NCBI RefSeq assembly: GCF_030052815.1
Contig: NC_079499.1
Location: 84,049,183 to 84,113,182 of the forward strand
Direction of reading: 5' to 3'
Origin: Hevea brasiliensis
Taxonomy: Eukaryota > Streptophyta > Magnoliopsida > Malpighiales > Euphorbiaceae
DNA length: 64,000 nt
Positions 47,681 through 59,179 of the stretch are shown piece by piece. The notes beneath the pieces were generated by a model. That model had not been told where the DNA came from. It did not search any database and saw only the letters and a list, made by a program, of their open reading frames with translations. The translations under genes and the position numbers were made by a program. How positions within the stretch are numbered: position 1 is the stretch's first letter; each line of letters begins with the position of its first letter.

Positions 47681-48517
47681 AATCTTAAATTGTTTTCTCT
47701 CTTTAAAAATTAAGCAAGAATTATCCCAAAATTTGTGTTGCTTGATCTAGATTTTGTGCCATTTGATAGAACTATTTTATTTTATTTTATTTATGATGTT
47801 GCAAACTTTTTCTTTTCTAAATATTAATGATTAAGTGTTGTAAATGAGCTAATAAATGAGTCAGATTTTGAATTGGGCTCGTTAATATTAAAAATAAACT
47901 TGAAATAAGTTGAGCTTAAATTTAATAATTTTTAAACTGAGTTTGAGCAGTTTGATTGCTGAAGAATAACTGTTGAAAATATGTTGGAGTAATATTTTGA
48001 TATTATCTATTTCCAAAGCTTTTTTAATGGACTATACCATTAATTTTTTGCGAAATTTTTTTTTTGTTGCATATTTGTACTGTTGAACAATCGACCTTTG
48101 TTGTTGGGTTGTAGTGTTAAGAGTATTTCTTCTCTAATTCAGGTTTGCTGCCTGTCTTTTTAGGGACTAACAAATCAGGCCCATTACTGGCCCAACCCGA
48201 ACAAACTGAACGGAACCTAAATTTTCAGTTTGGTTCAGTTATTCTTCGCATATTGTTTGGGTTCGGTTTGATATTTATACCAATTTGTTTATTTGATTAT
48301 CTCGGCTCGGCTCGGTCGGATGATCTGCCCTGCTATTTCTGCCAATATGCTCTCTCAAGGGTTAATTTCCCCAATTTTCGTTCATGACAGTGCTCGGCTT
48401 TGTACTGGGTTTTTCTTCGCCCGTATTAGAGTCTTGATTTTAGTGACTAAGCAGTGATTTTCTGTTGCAGAAACACAAACTTCTGTGCCAGATTTTTTTT
48501 TCTTACAACGGACAGTG
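47681..48517 (+). other. Upstream region and 5' UTR of the CBP20 gene
   Basis: AT-rich sequence of 837 bp between the copia LTR and the CBP20 start codon. A stretch of short CGG/GGTT-type repeats (48230-48315) contains CTCGGCTCGGCTCGG. No distinct promoter element is recognised. Confidence 0.4.
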
Positions 48518-51309
48518 ATGGCTTCCCTCTTCAAAGTAATGGCTACTTTGAAGCCCTAACTAGTCGATGTTTGATTTTCAATTTCATTTTCATTTTCTTT
48601 TTTTTTTTTTTGACTTATTTATGCCTTTGCACTTCAATCGATTGATGTCAGGATCCATCCAAACTCTCTGCATATCGGGATAGGAGGTTTTCTGGAACGC
48701 AAGAAGAATTTGAACGTGCACTTCAGACCTCAACTACTGTTTACATTGGGAACATGTCCTTCTACACTACAGAAGAGCAGGTGTACGAGCTTTTTTCTAG
48801 AGCTGGAGAAATTAAAAAGATAATTATGGGATTAGATAAGAACACGAAAACCCCTTGTGGGTTTTGCTTTGTCCTGTGAGTCTTGTGTTTGAACATTATA
48901 ATTGCAATAGTTGATGATTGTGACTAGTTTTTGTGATTCAGTGCTTTGTATATGTGCCTATCACTATCAGGTACTACTCTAGAGAAGATACTGAGGATGC
49001 AGTTAAATATATCAGTGGGACAATTCTTGATGATCGTCCAATTCGTGTTGATTTTGATTGGGGATTCCAAGAAGGAAGGCAATGGGGCCGTGGTCGAAGT
49101 GGCGGACAAGTGAACTTTCTGTGCTATCTTTTAGTAGAGTTTTTACCCTTGTATGTCCTCTTATTTTTTTTTTTCTCCCTTTTTTGCAGGTTAGAGATGA
49201 ATATCGTACTGACTATGATCCTGATATCCTTTCATTGTATTTATTTTTAGATGCTTTATTTTAATGTTTATGTTATTTTCTTTCACTATTATCTGGTAAA
49301 AATTCTAAGTGCTTATTTTCCACGAGAATAGATGGTTTTGAAATCCCTCTTTGGTCTAGCTTTTTAATAAGATTATCCTATTGTTGAAACTTGGAACTGA
49401 AACTCTACTGGATTAGCAAGTGATACGAGCTATCCAGGCAAAGTGGCAAACAGCTTATCATTATGACTGTCTTCAAATGGTTTTGTTCCGTCAAATTTTA
49501 CATGATTCTATTGACTGGATCATCTAGCTTCCTTTTAAATTATCCAGACAAACTGTGATTGCTTTGAGAGAAGGCAAGGAACATTCATTTCCTGCCAGTG
49601 AAGAAATTAATTGATTTAAAAGTGGAATTTTATTTTAGTATGGTTAGCCAGAATGACAGGTCTTGGGAAACAAAAATTCAACCTCTCCTTTATGTCTCCT
49701 TAACATGATATACGCAGAGGTGGTTATGGAAAATTGGTTCAGCGAGAGCTGGAACAGAGACAGCTTGTGGATTATGGAACTGGTTCATTGGGCTCTTTCC
49801 CTCCAGTCATGACACCTTATTGTAAGTTGTTGCAAGTTAGGTCTTGAGGATCTCTCTTTCTTCAGCCACAATTTTAATTCATAATTTTCATTGCTGTTGG
49901 CTGGAGTAAGTTATTGCCTTCTACAGTTATATTCTTTGTGCTTTCTTTGTATAAACTTGGCATGGCATGGCCCAACCTAGCTAATGCCAGGCCTAGAATT
50001 ATGGTTTAATTTAAACTTTGTTCAAGCCTACAATATCATAAAGTTATTTATAATGAAATATGATGGAATGCCAATGGATACACTATAATGTTTTTTTTTG
50101 TGAAGGTTTAACCCTAAAATTCAGGGTTTACCCAGCTATGAGAATACATACAGGCTATCAGTAACTTTCTGAAACATGAGCTGTGATGATAAGTTTAGCC
50201 ATGGTGGTTATGGTATGGTGTAATAAGTAGGGTTTTACCGCTGTTGGAAACCTTTGTTGTTTGCTTGATCATGAATAATTGTTTGCTGGAGTTTCCATGC
50301 TGATTATTGGACACTGAATACTGGCTTAATGGATTCTTTTACTGCCCTTTTATACTGTTATCACAGAATTCATTTGCATTATGAAATATTAGTTTTACAT
50401 TTAAAAATACCTTTGAACCCTCTCAATAAAGTCACTTGGAAATCTTTGGGGTACCAGATTACGTTTTCATTACTTGTGAATTCTGTTCTTTAAGTTTGGT
50501 CATTTTTGGCTTTTTGGTTTTGTTATTCTGCTTTCAATAGTGCCTTAATATTTGCCTAAAACTGGCAGTATGTTAGTACGTTGTACAAAAATTTTTCTGT
50601 GTTAACATCTTTGGACATTTTGTTTTTGCAGATGGCAGGCATGGCGGAAGCCATGGTCATGGAGGTTATCATCGGCATGGTAGAGGTATTTCTGTTTTTG
50701 AGTACTTTTAATTGCCTTGGGTATCTTTTATTAGAAAATACTATCTCTTCAATCTTTTTTAGTTCAGTACTTCTAACTGAAAATTTTTTTCAATTGCCTT
50801 GCTGACAATTTATTTTTCTTGATTGGTCATAAAGATTTTAACTTGGTCCTCTTTTGGAGAGCAGATTATCACCGGAAGCGGCACCGAGATGATGATCGTC
50901 ATACAAATGATTCCTCGAGGAGAACCCTAGATCATGAATCAAGGAGAAACTCTGATCCTGACTCCCGACCGGTAATTTTTAGATGCTTAACAGTCTGTGT
51001 CACATACAGCCATTTTTTACTATTGATTTGTGCCCATCGTACAAGGGATTTATGTTTTGGACTGGGAAAAGGGAATGTCTCCTTTACTACCTGCTTTTCA
51101 GCTGATTTCATTTTGGGAATTGCATGGGTGATTTTAGAGAAGCAAAAGTTTCCTATGTGTTTTTTGCTTACTCCAGTTCTTAAGTATATTTCCATTATGT
51201 TGCTTAATTCTGTGCTGCTTTGATGTCACAGGAGAAGAATCCGCGTTTTCGTGAGAGTGGCGACTCTGATGAAGATGAGGAGGAATATGATCGAAAGCGA
51301 CGATCTTAG
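48518..51309 (+). CDS. CBP20: Nuclear cap-binding protein subunit 2 (CBP20), 8 exons
   Basis: Coding exons: 48518-48535, 48652-48875, 48971-49109, 49190-49223, 49714-49821, 50632-50685, 50865-50971, 51232-51309 (762 nt, 253 aa). It starts MASLFK, as in Arabidopsis CBP20. The RRM shows RNP2-like VYIGNM and RNP1-like CGFCFVL, preceded by [14 protein letters not shown] and followed by [20 protein letters not shown] and [20 protein letters not shown]. The C-terminus is Gly/His-rich, then Arg/Asp-rich with basic clusters suited to nuclear import, ending RKRRS. CBP20 binds the m7G cap of nuclear RNA together with CBP80 and acts in splicing, miRNA processing and export. All junctions are GT-AG except intron 4, which is AT-AC. 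No disruption seen, so it is probably functional. Confidence 0.96.
49224..49713 (+). other. CBP20: U12-type AT-AC intron of CBP20 (intron 4, 490 bp)
   Basis: The donor reads ATATCCTTT, identical to the minor-spliceosome 5' splice-site consensus. TCCTTAAC at 49697-49704 matches the U12 branch-site consensus and ends 9 nt before the acceptor AC at 49712-49713. Splicing here is the only choice that keeps the frame and gives the conserved DYDP-GRGGYGK junction. I recall that Arabidopsis CBP20 also has a U12 intron, which would make it an old conserved intron. Confidence 0.92.
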
Positions 51310-51532
51310 CCTATTCTTACTGCTGTATTTTGAATTAGCAAGATAATGTGATAGCATTTTGTGCAAAGTCTAATGAAGGGTATTAATTTCAATGAAGGTA
51401 AATTTATGGTCATGAAATATGCAACTGCCAAGGTTTTTTTTTTTTTTTGTTTTTAAGTTAGCTTTTGCTGATGTTATAATGAATATGCCCTACATTTGGG
51501 ATTGGACTTCATTGTTGTATGCATTTGGAAGG
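51310..51532 (+). other. CBP20 3' UTR and flank
   Basis: AT-rich, without coding potential, with a T run near 51435-51450. No clear AATAAA was singled out. It ends at the MITE. Confidence 0.4.
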
Positions 51533-52008
51533 GTAAATATCGCAGGTGGTCACTCGAGTGTTTTTACAAAAGTCACTGAATTTTATTTTTTTCTGTAAAA
51601 TTCATTGAATTTCAATTTGATTTCATAAAAGTTACTGTAACCGGAAATTAAAGGTTTTCAAGTTAACTTGTTAATCTGTTAACTATTTTACAAATAAAAT
51701 TATATTATTTTATTAGTTTCTTAATAAAAAAAATTAGATGCATAAAATGCATCTAGTTACTGGCTTGTCGTCAAATTTCTCTTTTTTTTTTTTTTATTTC
51801 TTCTTCATCAACAACTAATAGTTAGGTAATTTTATTTGTAAAATAATTGACAGATCAGTATGTTAACTTGAAAACCTTTAATTTTTTGTTATAATGACTT
51901 TTATGAAATCAAATTGATATTTCAATGAGTTTTATAAAAAAAAAATTTAAAATTCAGTGACTTTTATGAAAATATTTATAAAATTGAGTGACCGCGAATG
52001 ATAATTAG
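51533..52008. mobile_element. MITE-like foldback element
   Basis: About 476 bp with long imperfect terminal inverted repeats. The left arm contains GGTCACTC and AAAAGTCACTGAATTTTA. The right arm, read in reverse, has the same words from GAGTGACC (51986) back through TAAAATTCAGTGACTTTTAT. A second inner pair (TTTCAAGTTAACTTGTTAA with GTTAACTTGAAAACCTTTAA) extends the foldback. No coding capacity. Ends are approximate and a clear target-site duplication was not found; a Mutator-type MITE is a guess. Confidence 0.7.
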
Positions 52009-53694
52009 CCGTAGTTGGAGCCATGTGAACTTACCCTGCTGACATTCATTGTTCATGTCTGCATTTCTTTTGTTGAATCAGTGAGTTTCTTGAGCAACCA
52101 GAATCCCTGTAAATGCCCCTCAATGTTTGAATCACTTGACCTAACCTTAATTGAACATTGTTGGCCATTGAATGTATTTCGTCCATGTTGGCCATTGAAA
52201 ACTTGTATAAAGTTCACATGGTGTTCATAGTTCGCCTGATAAGTGTCATGTCATGATTTTTGTGCTAACATTTGGACTAACATTGTCAAATTTTACTAGT
52301 TGTTTATTTAAGCCATGACATAAGGTCCTTGAAGCTTAAGGCACTGCTAATTAGGTTGAGCAGTATCAAAGTACCTGATCTGCATGCTCACTTAACTTCT
52401 ATGATGATTATTCTTTTACGTAATGGTTAAGTTACAATGCTTCTTGAATCACTATGGACTTTCCTTCTTTCTTCTTTCCTCCTTTCAACTTCAGTCATTG
52501 TGCGTCTGAGAGACGCAGCTTTGTGTCTTGGTTTGGTATGTGACTATGTCTACAATCATTATTAAGAAAATGAGGAAAAACCACTAATTGACAAGCCAGT
52601 GACGCTTCCGAATAAAGTATTTCTGACTAGCAAGCACTAATCTAGCAGATACTTCTCTGCCTTACAAGAAGTTAAATGTTTGCTTACCTCACAATTCGCT
52701 TAACCTTCAAACTTTAAAATTTCTAAGTGCATATCATATACCTGTTTGAAGGTTATGATTTTATAAGAATTTAATTTAATTTATTACATTTTTTATTATA
52801 ATTTTATTAGAATTTAATTTATTTTAACAGTTTTTATATTTAAAATGAAAGAATTTAATTTTTTTTTAATGAAAATAAAATAAAATTCATACATGATTAT
52901 ATCATAATTGCTTTTTTCTTACAAAAGATTTGTTTTAAAGGAATATATTTTTTTACCATTTTTGTATATTTAGATGCGGATATAGTTAGTGTGATTTGTA
53001 GTTCTTTTAAATTAATTTTTTAAATTAAAAAGAATTGAAAATTTTCACGTTATTGATAAAAAAGAAATTATTTAATTAAATTTTTATAAAATTTTAATTT
53101 TCAAATAAAAGGTTTAGACTCTTTAATTGCTATAATCAATTATAATAAGATACCATTTTGATAAAAGAAAAAAAAATAAATCACAAGCTCTTAAATATCA
53201 AATCATAAAATCACATGATAATTTTTTATAATTTTTCTTTTTTAATACATCAGCAAATAATTTGTTATCTTGTTTGCCCCTTTGGCTATAAAGTGCGAAT
53301 TGACGAATTTTTGTTCGAATTTCGAAGAGAAATTACTTCACTCTGTTTTTTCCTTCCTTCAAGATTGCATATTTAATTAATTATTTCCCATTTTTTCCCT
53401 TGTATATAATGAGCATAATCTAGATTGGTGATCTTCTATCTATATCTTATAAATAACACGATATTTTTCTTTGAAAAATTTTTAATATATTAAAAAAAAT
53501 TAATTAATTAACATAAATGACGGCAAAAAGGAGCAAATTTTCTTTACACCATGATCGTGGGGTTTACGATAGCGACCAATATCAACTTTGACTCCCACAC
53601 CGCATACAAAGCCAAAAAGCTGGTATACATGAACTAAAGCAAACCAAATAAACGAATACATTACAGAGAAATTAATCAAGGTGGTGGTGAAATT
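52009..53694. other. Intergenic region between CBP20 and the P450 gene
   Basis: AT-rich and largely featureless. No gene is supported. The last few hundred bases are the P450 upstream region. Confidence 0.4.
53448..53455 (+). promoter_or_regulatory. Candidate TATA box of the P450 gene
   Basis: TATAAATA lies 240 bp upstream of the P450 start codon in very AT-rich sequence, so chance occurrence is quite possible. Confidence 0.3.
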
Positions 53695-56424
53695 ATGGCA
53701 TTGTTGGCTTTGAGTTTGCTACTTTGTGTTCCTATCCTAGTTTGGTGTCTAAAACTATTGCAGGCAATATGGTGGAAACCGAGAATGATAGAGAAGAAGC
53801 TGAAAAGGCAAGGTATCCATGTTCTACCATACAAACTGCTTGTTGGGAACATTAAAGAGATGAACAAGTTAGCCTCTGAGGCTAGGTCTAAGCCCATGGA
53901 ACTATCCCATGATATTGCCACTCTCCTTAATCCTATGCTTCAAAAGCTCGCCATGACATATAGTAAGTATTTTCAATTCATGCTTGTAGAATTTTTTTCT
54001 GGGTGCGAAACCAACCCTAGTTTTAATATTCAGAATTTTTGATGTGGTGCAGAGAAGCCAATTGCTATTTGGCATGGAACGGTTCCTTGTGTGGTGATTA
54101 TGAATCCAAAATTAATAAAAGATATAATGACAAGAAAATTTGAATTTCAAAAGCCAGAAGTAAGTCCAACCATGAAGTTTTTCTTAAAAGGCCTTTCAAA
54201 TATTGATGGAGACAAATGGGCAATGCATAGGAAAATAATCAATCCTGCCTTCCACATGGAAAAGTTGAAGGTGATCATATACCATTATCATCTTTATTAT
54301 ATATTGTTAATTAATGTTTCCTAATTAGGTTTGTGTAATTAGTTCTTGTTTTGTTGTTAGTTTTTCTGCCATATTGATGTTGTTTTATTGCATATCTCTG
54401 AACCTTTTTCCTAGAATTTTTTTTCGCTTCGCATGCCATTACCTAAGTGGAGTATAACGGGTGGCCTATCAGTCTGATTTTAGTCAGTGATGTCCATGTT
54501 AAGTTTTCCCTAAACTTTTAATTTACATTAATTTTTTGCTTATAAAAAAAAAAAAAGGTTTCCTAGCTTAGTGCATTGATCGATTTTTCTATGAACGCAC
54601 GTAAGATAATCACAAAAGTTTGCATATCAGATTTATGAAAATTGGTTTCATTGTTATTTAGAGGAAATTGTTCTTGCTAGTAAACTCATTAATACTAGCA
54701 ATTGTGCCAATATTTTTTAGGGGATAATCACAAAAGTTTGCATATCAGATTTATGAAAATTGGTTTCATTGTTATTCAGAGGAAATTGTTCTTGCTAGTA
54801 AACTCATTAATACTAGCAATTGTGCCAATATTTTTTAGGGGATGTTGCCATCTTTTATGGTATGCTGTGAAGAAATGGTTGAGAAATGGGACAAGTTGCT
54901 AAGCTCAGCAAACTCATGTGAATTAGATGTTTTGCCTGAGTTTCAAAACTTAACTGGAGATATTATATCAAGAGCAGCTTTTGGTAGCAATCTTGAAGAA
55001 GGAAGGTTGATTTTCTCTCTCCAAAGGGAACAAGGGAAACTCCTTGAGCAATCGATTTTCAATTTCAATTCTCTATGGTCAAGGTACATTTACAATGTCC
55101 ACATAAAATATTATAATTTATTACCATGTTTTTCCTATCTAATAATTCATGTTCTTATGATCTTCAACCATGAGCTTTGAATTCAAAGTTGATTTTTAGT
55201 CTCCAATCTCTATGGTCAAGGTGGATTTATATTTCTACAAGAATTTTCCAATAAGGATTCAACGTTCTATTTCTTCAATAATGGCTTTTGTTTTCAAAGT
55301 TTTTAATTTAATTGTTACAAAAATCGTCAAATTTGGAACTTTCAAGTTCAATATAAAATTTCGACCGTATTCTTTACGTTTTCTTTTAAACTTTAAAAAA
55401 TTTTCGAAGAATGAAATTGTCAAGATTTGAACTAGAATTGAAATCCAACGACTAGATTTTAGCCCAATGACATAAAAAATTTAACTTCAACTATGAGTAT
55501 ACATTAAAAACAAACCTTTTATCAAGTTTTGTCTTTGTATATCTCCAGGTTATTGCCTTCAAAATTAAAAGAATTAAAAGAAAAAATGATGCAAAACCAC
55601 CAACAAGTTCGAGCCTTACTGCAAGGCTTAATAGAGACTAGAGAGAAGGCCATACTGTCAGGAAATGAATACCAAAATGATTTACTAAATCTGCTACTCA
55701 AGTCTAATTTCAATGAGGCTCAAGAGAGCCCAAATTTGGGGATGTCAAGAGAAGATGTGATAGAAGAGTGCAAACTATTCTACTTTGCTGGTCATGAAAC
55801 CACTGCTAATTTGCTTACTTGGACGATGATTGTATTGAGTATGCATTTAAATTGGCAAGAAAAGGCTAGGCAAGAGGTTCTGGACCTTGTTGGAAAAAAT
55901 AAACCAACATTTGATGAATTGAACCGCATGAAGATTGTAAGTTTTGCTTGTGTTTCAAGAACTATTTTCAATCTAATTTCTTAAATTCAGTTGACAAAGA
56001 TAAATAATTTTACTTTCAGGCGAGGATGATCCTGTTTGAGGTTCTCAGGCTGTACCCACCAACATCTGTTGTTAGATCTATACCAAAAGAGACCCAACTA
56101 GGAGAATACTCTCTTCCAGCAGGAGTGAACTTGACGATCCCATTGTACCTTGTCCAGAGGGATCCTGAACTATGGGGAGAAAATGCAATGGAGTTCAACC
56201 CTGAAAGATTTTCTGATGGGTTTACAAAACCCTTCTTTTCTTTTGGTTGGGGACCTCGAATATGCATTGGACAGAACTTCGCTATGTTAGAAGCTAAACT
56301 AGCACTAGCTATGATCTTGCAACACTTCTCCTTCGAGCTTTCGCCTACTTACAGACATGCTCCTTATGTTGCTCTTACTCTTCAACCTCAGTTTGGTGCG
56401 CAAATTGTCCTTAGCAAAATCTGA
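53695..56424 (+). CDS. Cytochrome P450 of the CYP72 clan, 5 exons
   Basis: Exons 53695-53962, 54053-54270, 54839-55083, 55549-55936 and 56020-56424 give 1524 nt and 507 aa. The five-exon layout and length fit CYP72A-like genes. The N-terminus (residues 1-25) is a hydrophobic membrane anchor followed by WWKPR, so the enzyme should sit on the ER. Helix C shows [17 protein letters not shown]. The oxygen-binding I-helix motif is AGHETT (324-329), the K-helix ExxR is EVLR (380-383), the PERF motif is present, and the heme loop is [10 protein letters not shown] with ligand Cys 455. The segment between PERF and the heme loop is shorter than I expect for CYP72A. The substrate cannot be told; CYP72-clan enzymes oxidise terpenoids, hormones and related compounds using NADPH-P450 reductase. 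No disruption seen. Confidence 0.9.
54605..54840. repeat. 118-bp tandem duplication spanning a splice acceptor in P450 intron 2
   Basis: 54605-54722 and 54723-54840 are almost identical (one mismatch seen). Each ends with the acceptor TATTTTTTAGGGG. Use of the first acceptor would add codons that reach an in-frame TGA; the second gives the conserved protein. Confidence 0.93.
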
Positions 56425-56544
56425 GGCAGCCATGATTTTTTTTTTTTTTTAATCTAATGATCATTATGAGATAATCTTATATTAGATGCACTTTTCTAAT
56501 GATCATCAAGCTATATATAAGATGAAGCTTATATCAGAGCGCCT

Positions 56545-56560
56545 TTCTATGAAATAAAGA
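56545..56560 (+). terminator. Candidate polyadenylation signal of the P450 gene
   Basis: GAAATAAAGA contains AATAAA about 125 bp after the stop codon. The same signal is repeated in the following duplicate. Confidence 0.4.
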
Positions 56561-57131
56561 TTTTCTGATGGGTATTCTTTTTGTTTGGTTGGGGATCTCG
56601 AATATGCATCGGATAGAACTTTGCTATGTTGGAAGCTAAACTAGCACTAGCTATGATCTTGCAACACTTCTCCTTCGAGCTAGCTTTCTCCTACGTACAG
56701 ACATCCTCCTTGTGTTACTCTTACTCTTCAACCTCAGTTTGGTGCGCAAATTGTCCTTAGCAAAATCTGAGGCGGCCATGATTTTTTTTATTTTTTAATC
56801 TAATGATCATTATGAGATAATCTTATATTAGATGCACTTTTCTAATGATCATTAAGCTAGTTATATATAAGATGAAGCTTATATCGGAGCACGTTTCTAT
56901 GAAATAAAGATTTTCTGATGGGCATTCTTTTTTTTTGGCTGGGGATCTCGGTTATGCATCGGATAGAACTTTGCTATGTTGGAAGCTAAACTAGCACTAG
57001 CTATGATCTTGCAACACTTCTCCTTCGAGCTAGCTTTCTCCTACCTACAGACATCCTCCTTGTATTACTCTTACTCTTCAACCTCAGTTCGGTGCACAAA
57101 TTGTCCTTCGCAAAATCTGAGGCAGTCATGA
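56561..57131 (+). pseudogene. Two tandem partial copies of the P450 last exon and 3' UTR
   Basis: From TTTTCTGATGGG (56209 in the gene) the sequence is repeated at 56561 and 56911, periods of 352 and 350 bp. Each copy covers the heme-loop region (GGGGATCTCG.ATATGCAT), the conserved [14 protein letters not shown] coding segment and the stop. The first also copies the 3' UTR with AATAAA. The copies lack upstream exons and have lost the heme-loop cysteine frame (GCATCGGATAGAAC), so they cannot make an enzyme. Confidence 0.88.
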
Positions 57132-57689
57132 TTTTTTTTTCTTTTTTTGGTACATTTGCTTTCTCGAACTCTAAAATTCCAAAGCCCCTCCATTACTCAT
57201 TGAGCTAAAGCTGATTGGTGCAGTCAAAAATTTTTTAAGTAGCTGATGGATACTTCTATAGTGTTTTGTTTAATCATTTATCATGCAGAACAAGCTAAGT
57301 TGTCCCGCTTGTTGCTGCCAGATTATGGTTACTATTTTTATTATTATTATTTTTTCTCAATATTTTACCATGATTAGTAATGAAATTATTATCATATTTT
57401 TCATCCTAAAAGAGAATAAAATACAATTATTTTAAAATATATTGTTCCCGTGAATATTACAGTAACTTTAAGTACGATTTAGTATATATGATGTTAAATA
57501 TAAGTAAAATTATTTAAAGTTATTTCAATAAAAAAAATGATAGCTAATGTAAATCAAATAAATTAAATCGTTAAATAACTTAAATAATTAATTAAACAAA
57601 CGTAAAAAAAAATAAAATAAAAAAAAAAGATTATATAAGTTGTATTTAAGTGGAATAAGCACTAACCTTTCTTGCCCCAATTATGACTT
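57132..57689. other. AT-rich intergenic stretch
   Basis: No gene, repeat family or regulatory motif recognised. Confidence 0.35.
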
Positions 57690-58543
57690 TGTCTAAACTT
57701 TACTTTCTCTCACTTTTTTAGCTGCCAAACACTTCTTCAAGGCTTAATTACTAATTTTTGTATTGAAGTCTATGGATTTGTGGTGTGTTTGCATGGGAAT
57801 TCAAGCTTGCATGAGCAAAAATGGAGGAGTTCCCTCTAATAGGGTTTCGGCCAAGGTGAGTGGAGGTAGAAGATGAAGCTAATTTTGGTTTTATTTATTT
57901 CCTTTTATCTCTTATAATTGTGCTTGTCTAATTTTGATTGGCTAAGAATTTTTTAATTGCATCACTATTGCATCATGCACATGTAATAATTGGAATTTAA
58001 TTTCACTTTATTTTATTTTTCTTTTCTTCTTTCTTTTACTCATTTATAATTAAATCTTTATCAATATTTATTCATATTTTATTACAGAATTCTCACTTGC
58101 TTAAATGGAGATGTTGGTCAAAAATTAACTCTGAGGGTGAAATGACCAAAATACCCTTCGTTGTGTTCACTGAGTTATAATTGTCTGTACCAATTGACAT
58201 AATTTTTTTTTGTATTTTCTTGGCATTTTATTATCATCTAAACCTCAGTAATCCTCCACTTAAGTTCCAAATAATTATTTTATAGGTTTCCCACGAGTCT
58301 GGGGTCGCTAACTGTATTCACAGTCGCTTCCCGTTAAGGTTACCCATTGCCAGAGCTTCGGCTCATTTAACCTCTTTGCATTTCATTTCTTTAATTTCTC
58401 CTAAATTTTTCTTAGCCATTATTTAGAATATTTATAGCTTTTCACTCTAGTTTAAATATAGTTTCAAATATTTTGACTGTCCGAATAGACATTTATTACT
58501 AGAATAGTAGAATGTATAGATTACCTAAAGTGATGGCGTTACA
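57690..58543 (-). mobile_element. Decayed D/B-type Tekay LTR fragment
   Basis: On the minus strand it starts TGTAACGCCATCACTTTAGG at 58543. It shows the order of the D-type LTR: GGGTAACC block, CGAGGG-type segment, ATTTTGGTCATTTCACCC, then the AT-rich stretch. It fades out near 57690, so only about the first quarter of the LTR is present. Strongly diverged, hence old. Confidence 0.65.
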
Positions 58544-59179
58544 GCACTACTGGCTCTACTGAGAATTTAAATTTAAATAAAATTCAATCTTTATGAAATT
58601 TTCTAATCCCCATAAAATTTCTATCAAAGTCAAATTAACTTTTTACCTTGCTAAAGTAATTATGCCTTCCCACTTAAAGAGAAACTCATTTTCTCTCACC
58701 TTTATTATCATTTCATTTGCTGCATCCCTTCTTCTCTCCCATTCCCTTTCAAATTCTCTCAACTTCATACCCAAAGCTTAAACTCACCATTATAAACTCA
58801 TAAAACCCAAAAACTTTCCTTTCTTTTCTTCTCTCTCTTTCTTTTCTCTTCCGTGTGCCATCACTCCCATTGTGTGTTTCTTACGCTTGCCACTGTGACA
58901 AGATCAACATCAGCTCTCCTCTAGTCATTCTTGCCGTCATTTGCCACCCACCCTCGGCAAATCACCTCACTAACAGCCCTTGGTTCTCCTTTGTGCGATT
59001 CAATGCCACTTTGGTCCATATCCAATGCATATTTGGTACACTTTCAATTCCTATTTTTGATTTTGTGCTTTCTTTGAACCACTCTTGGCTCTAATAGCCA
59101 TTTCTTGGTAATATGGGTACTGGGTATTATTTGGGTGTTGAAAATTTGAAGAAGACTTACAAGAGAGATTGATGGAAAA
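58544..59179. other. Segment between two divergent LTR starts
   Basis: 636 bp with a pyrimidine-rich run (58815-58855) and no supported gene. Flanked on both sides by outward-facing TGTAACGCC LTR tips. Confidence 0.4.

Noticed and set aside
54719..54722. First TTTTTTAGGGG as the acceptor of P450 exon 3
   Set aside because: Translation from it runs into TGA within a dozen codons, while the second acceptor gives the conserved CYP72 sequence.
55190..55430. Open frame 55212-55430 as a P450 exon
   Set aside because: It lies in intron 3 and the translation has no P450 similarity.
58855..59094. 79-aa open frame between the LTR fragments as a small gene
   Set aside because: No domain, compositionally biased, and located in unassigned repeat-rich DNA.
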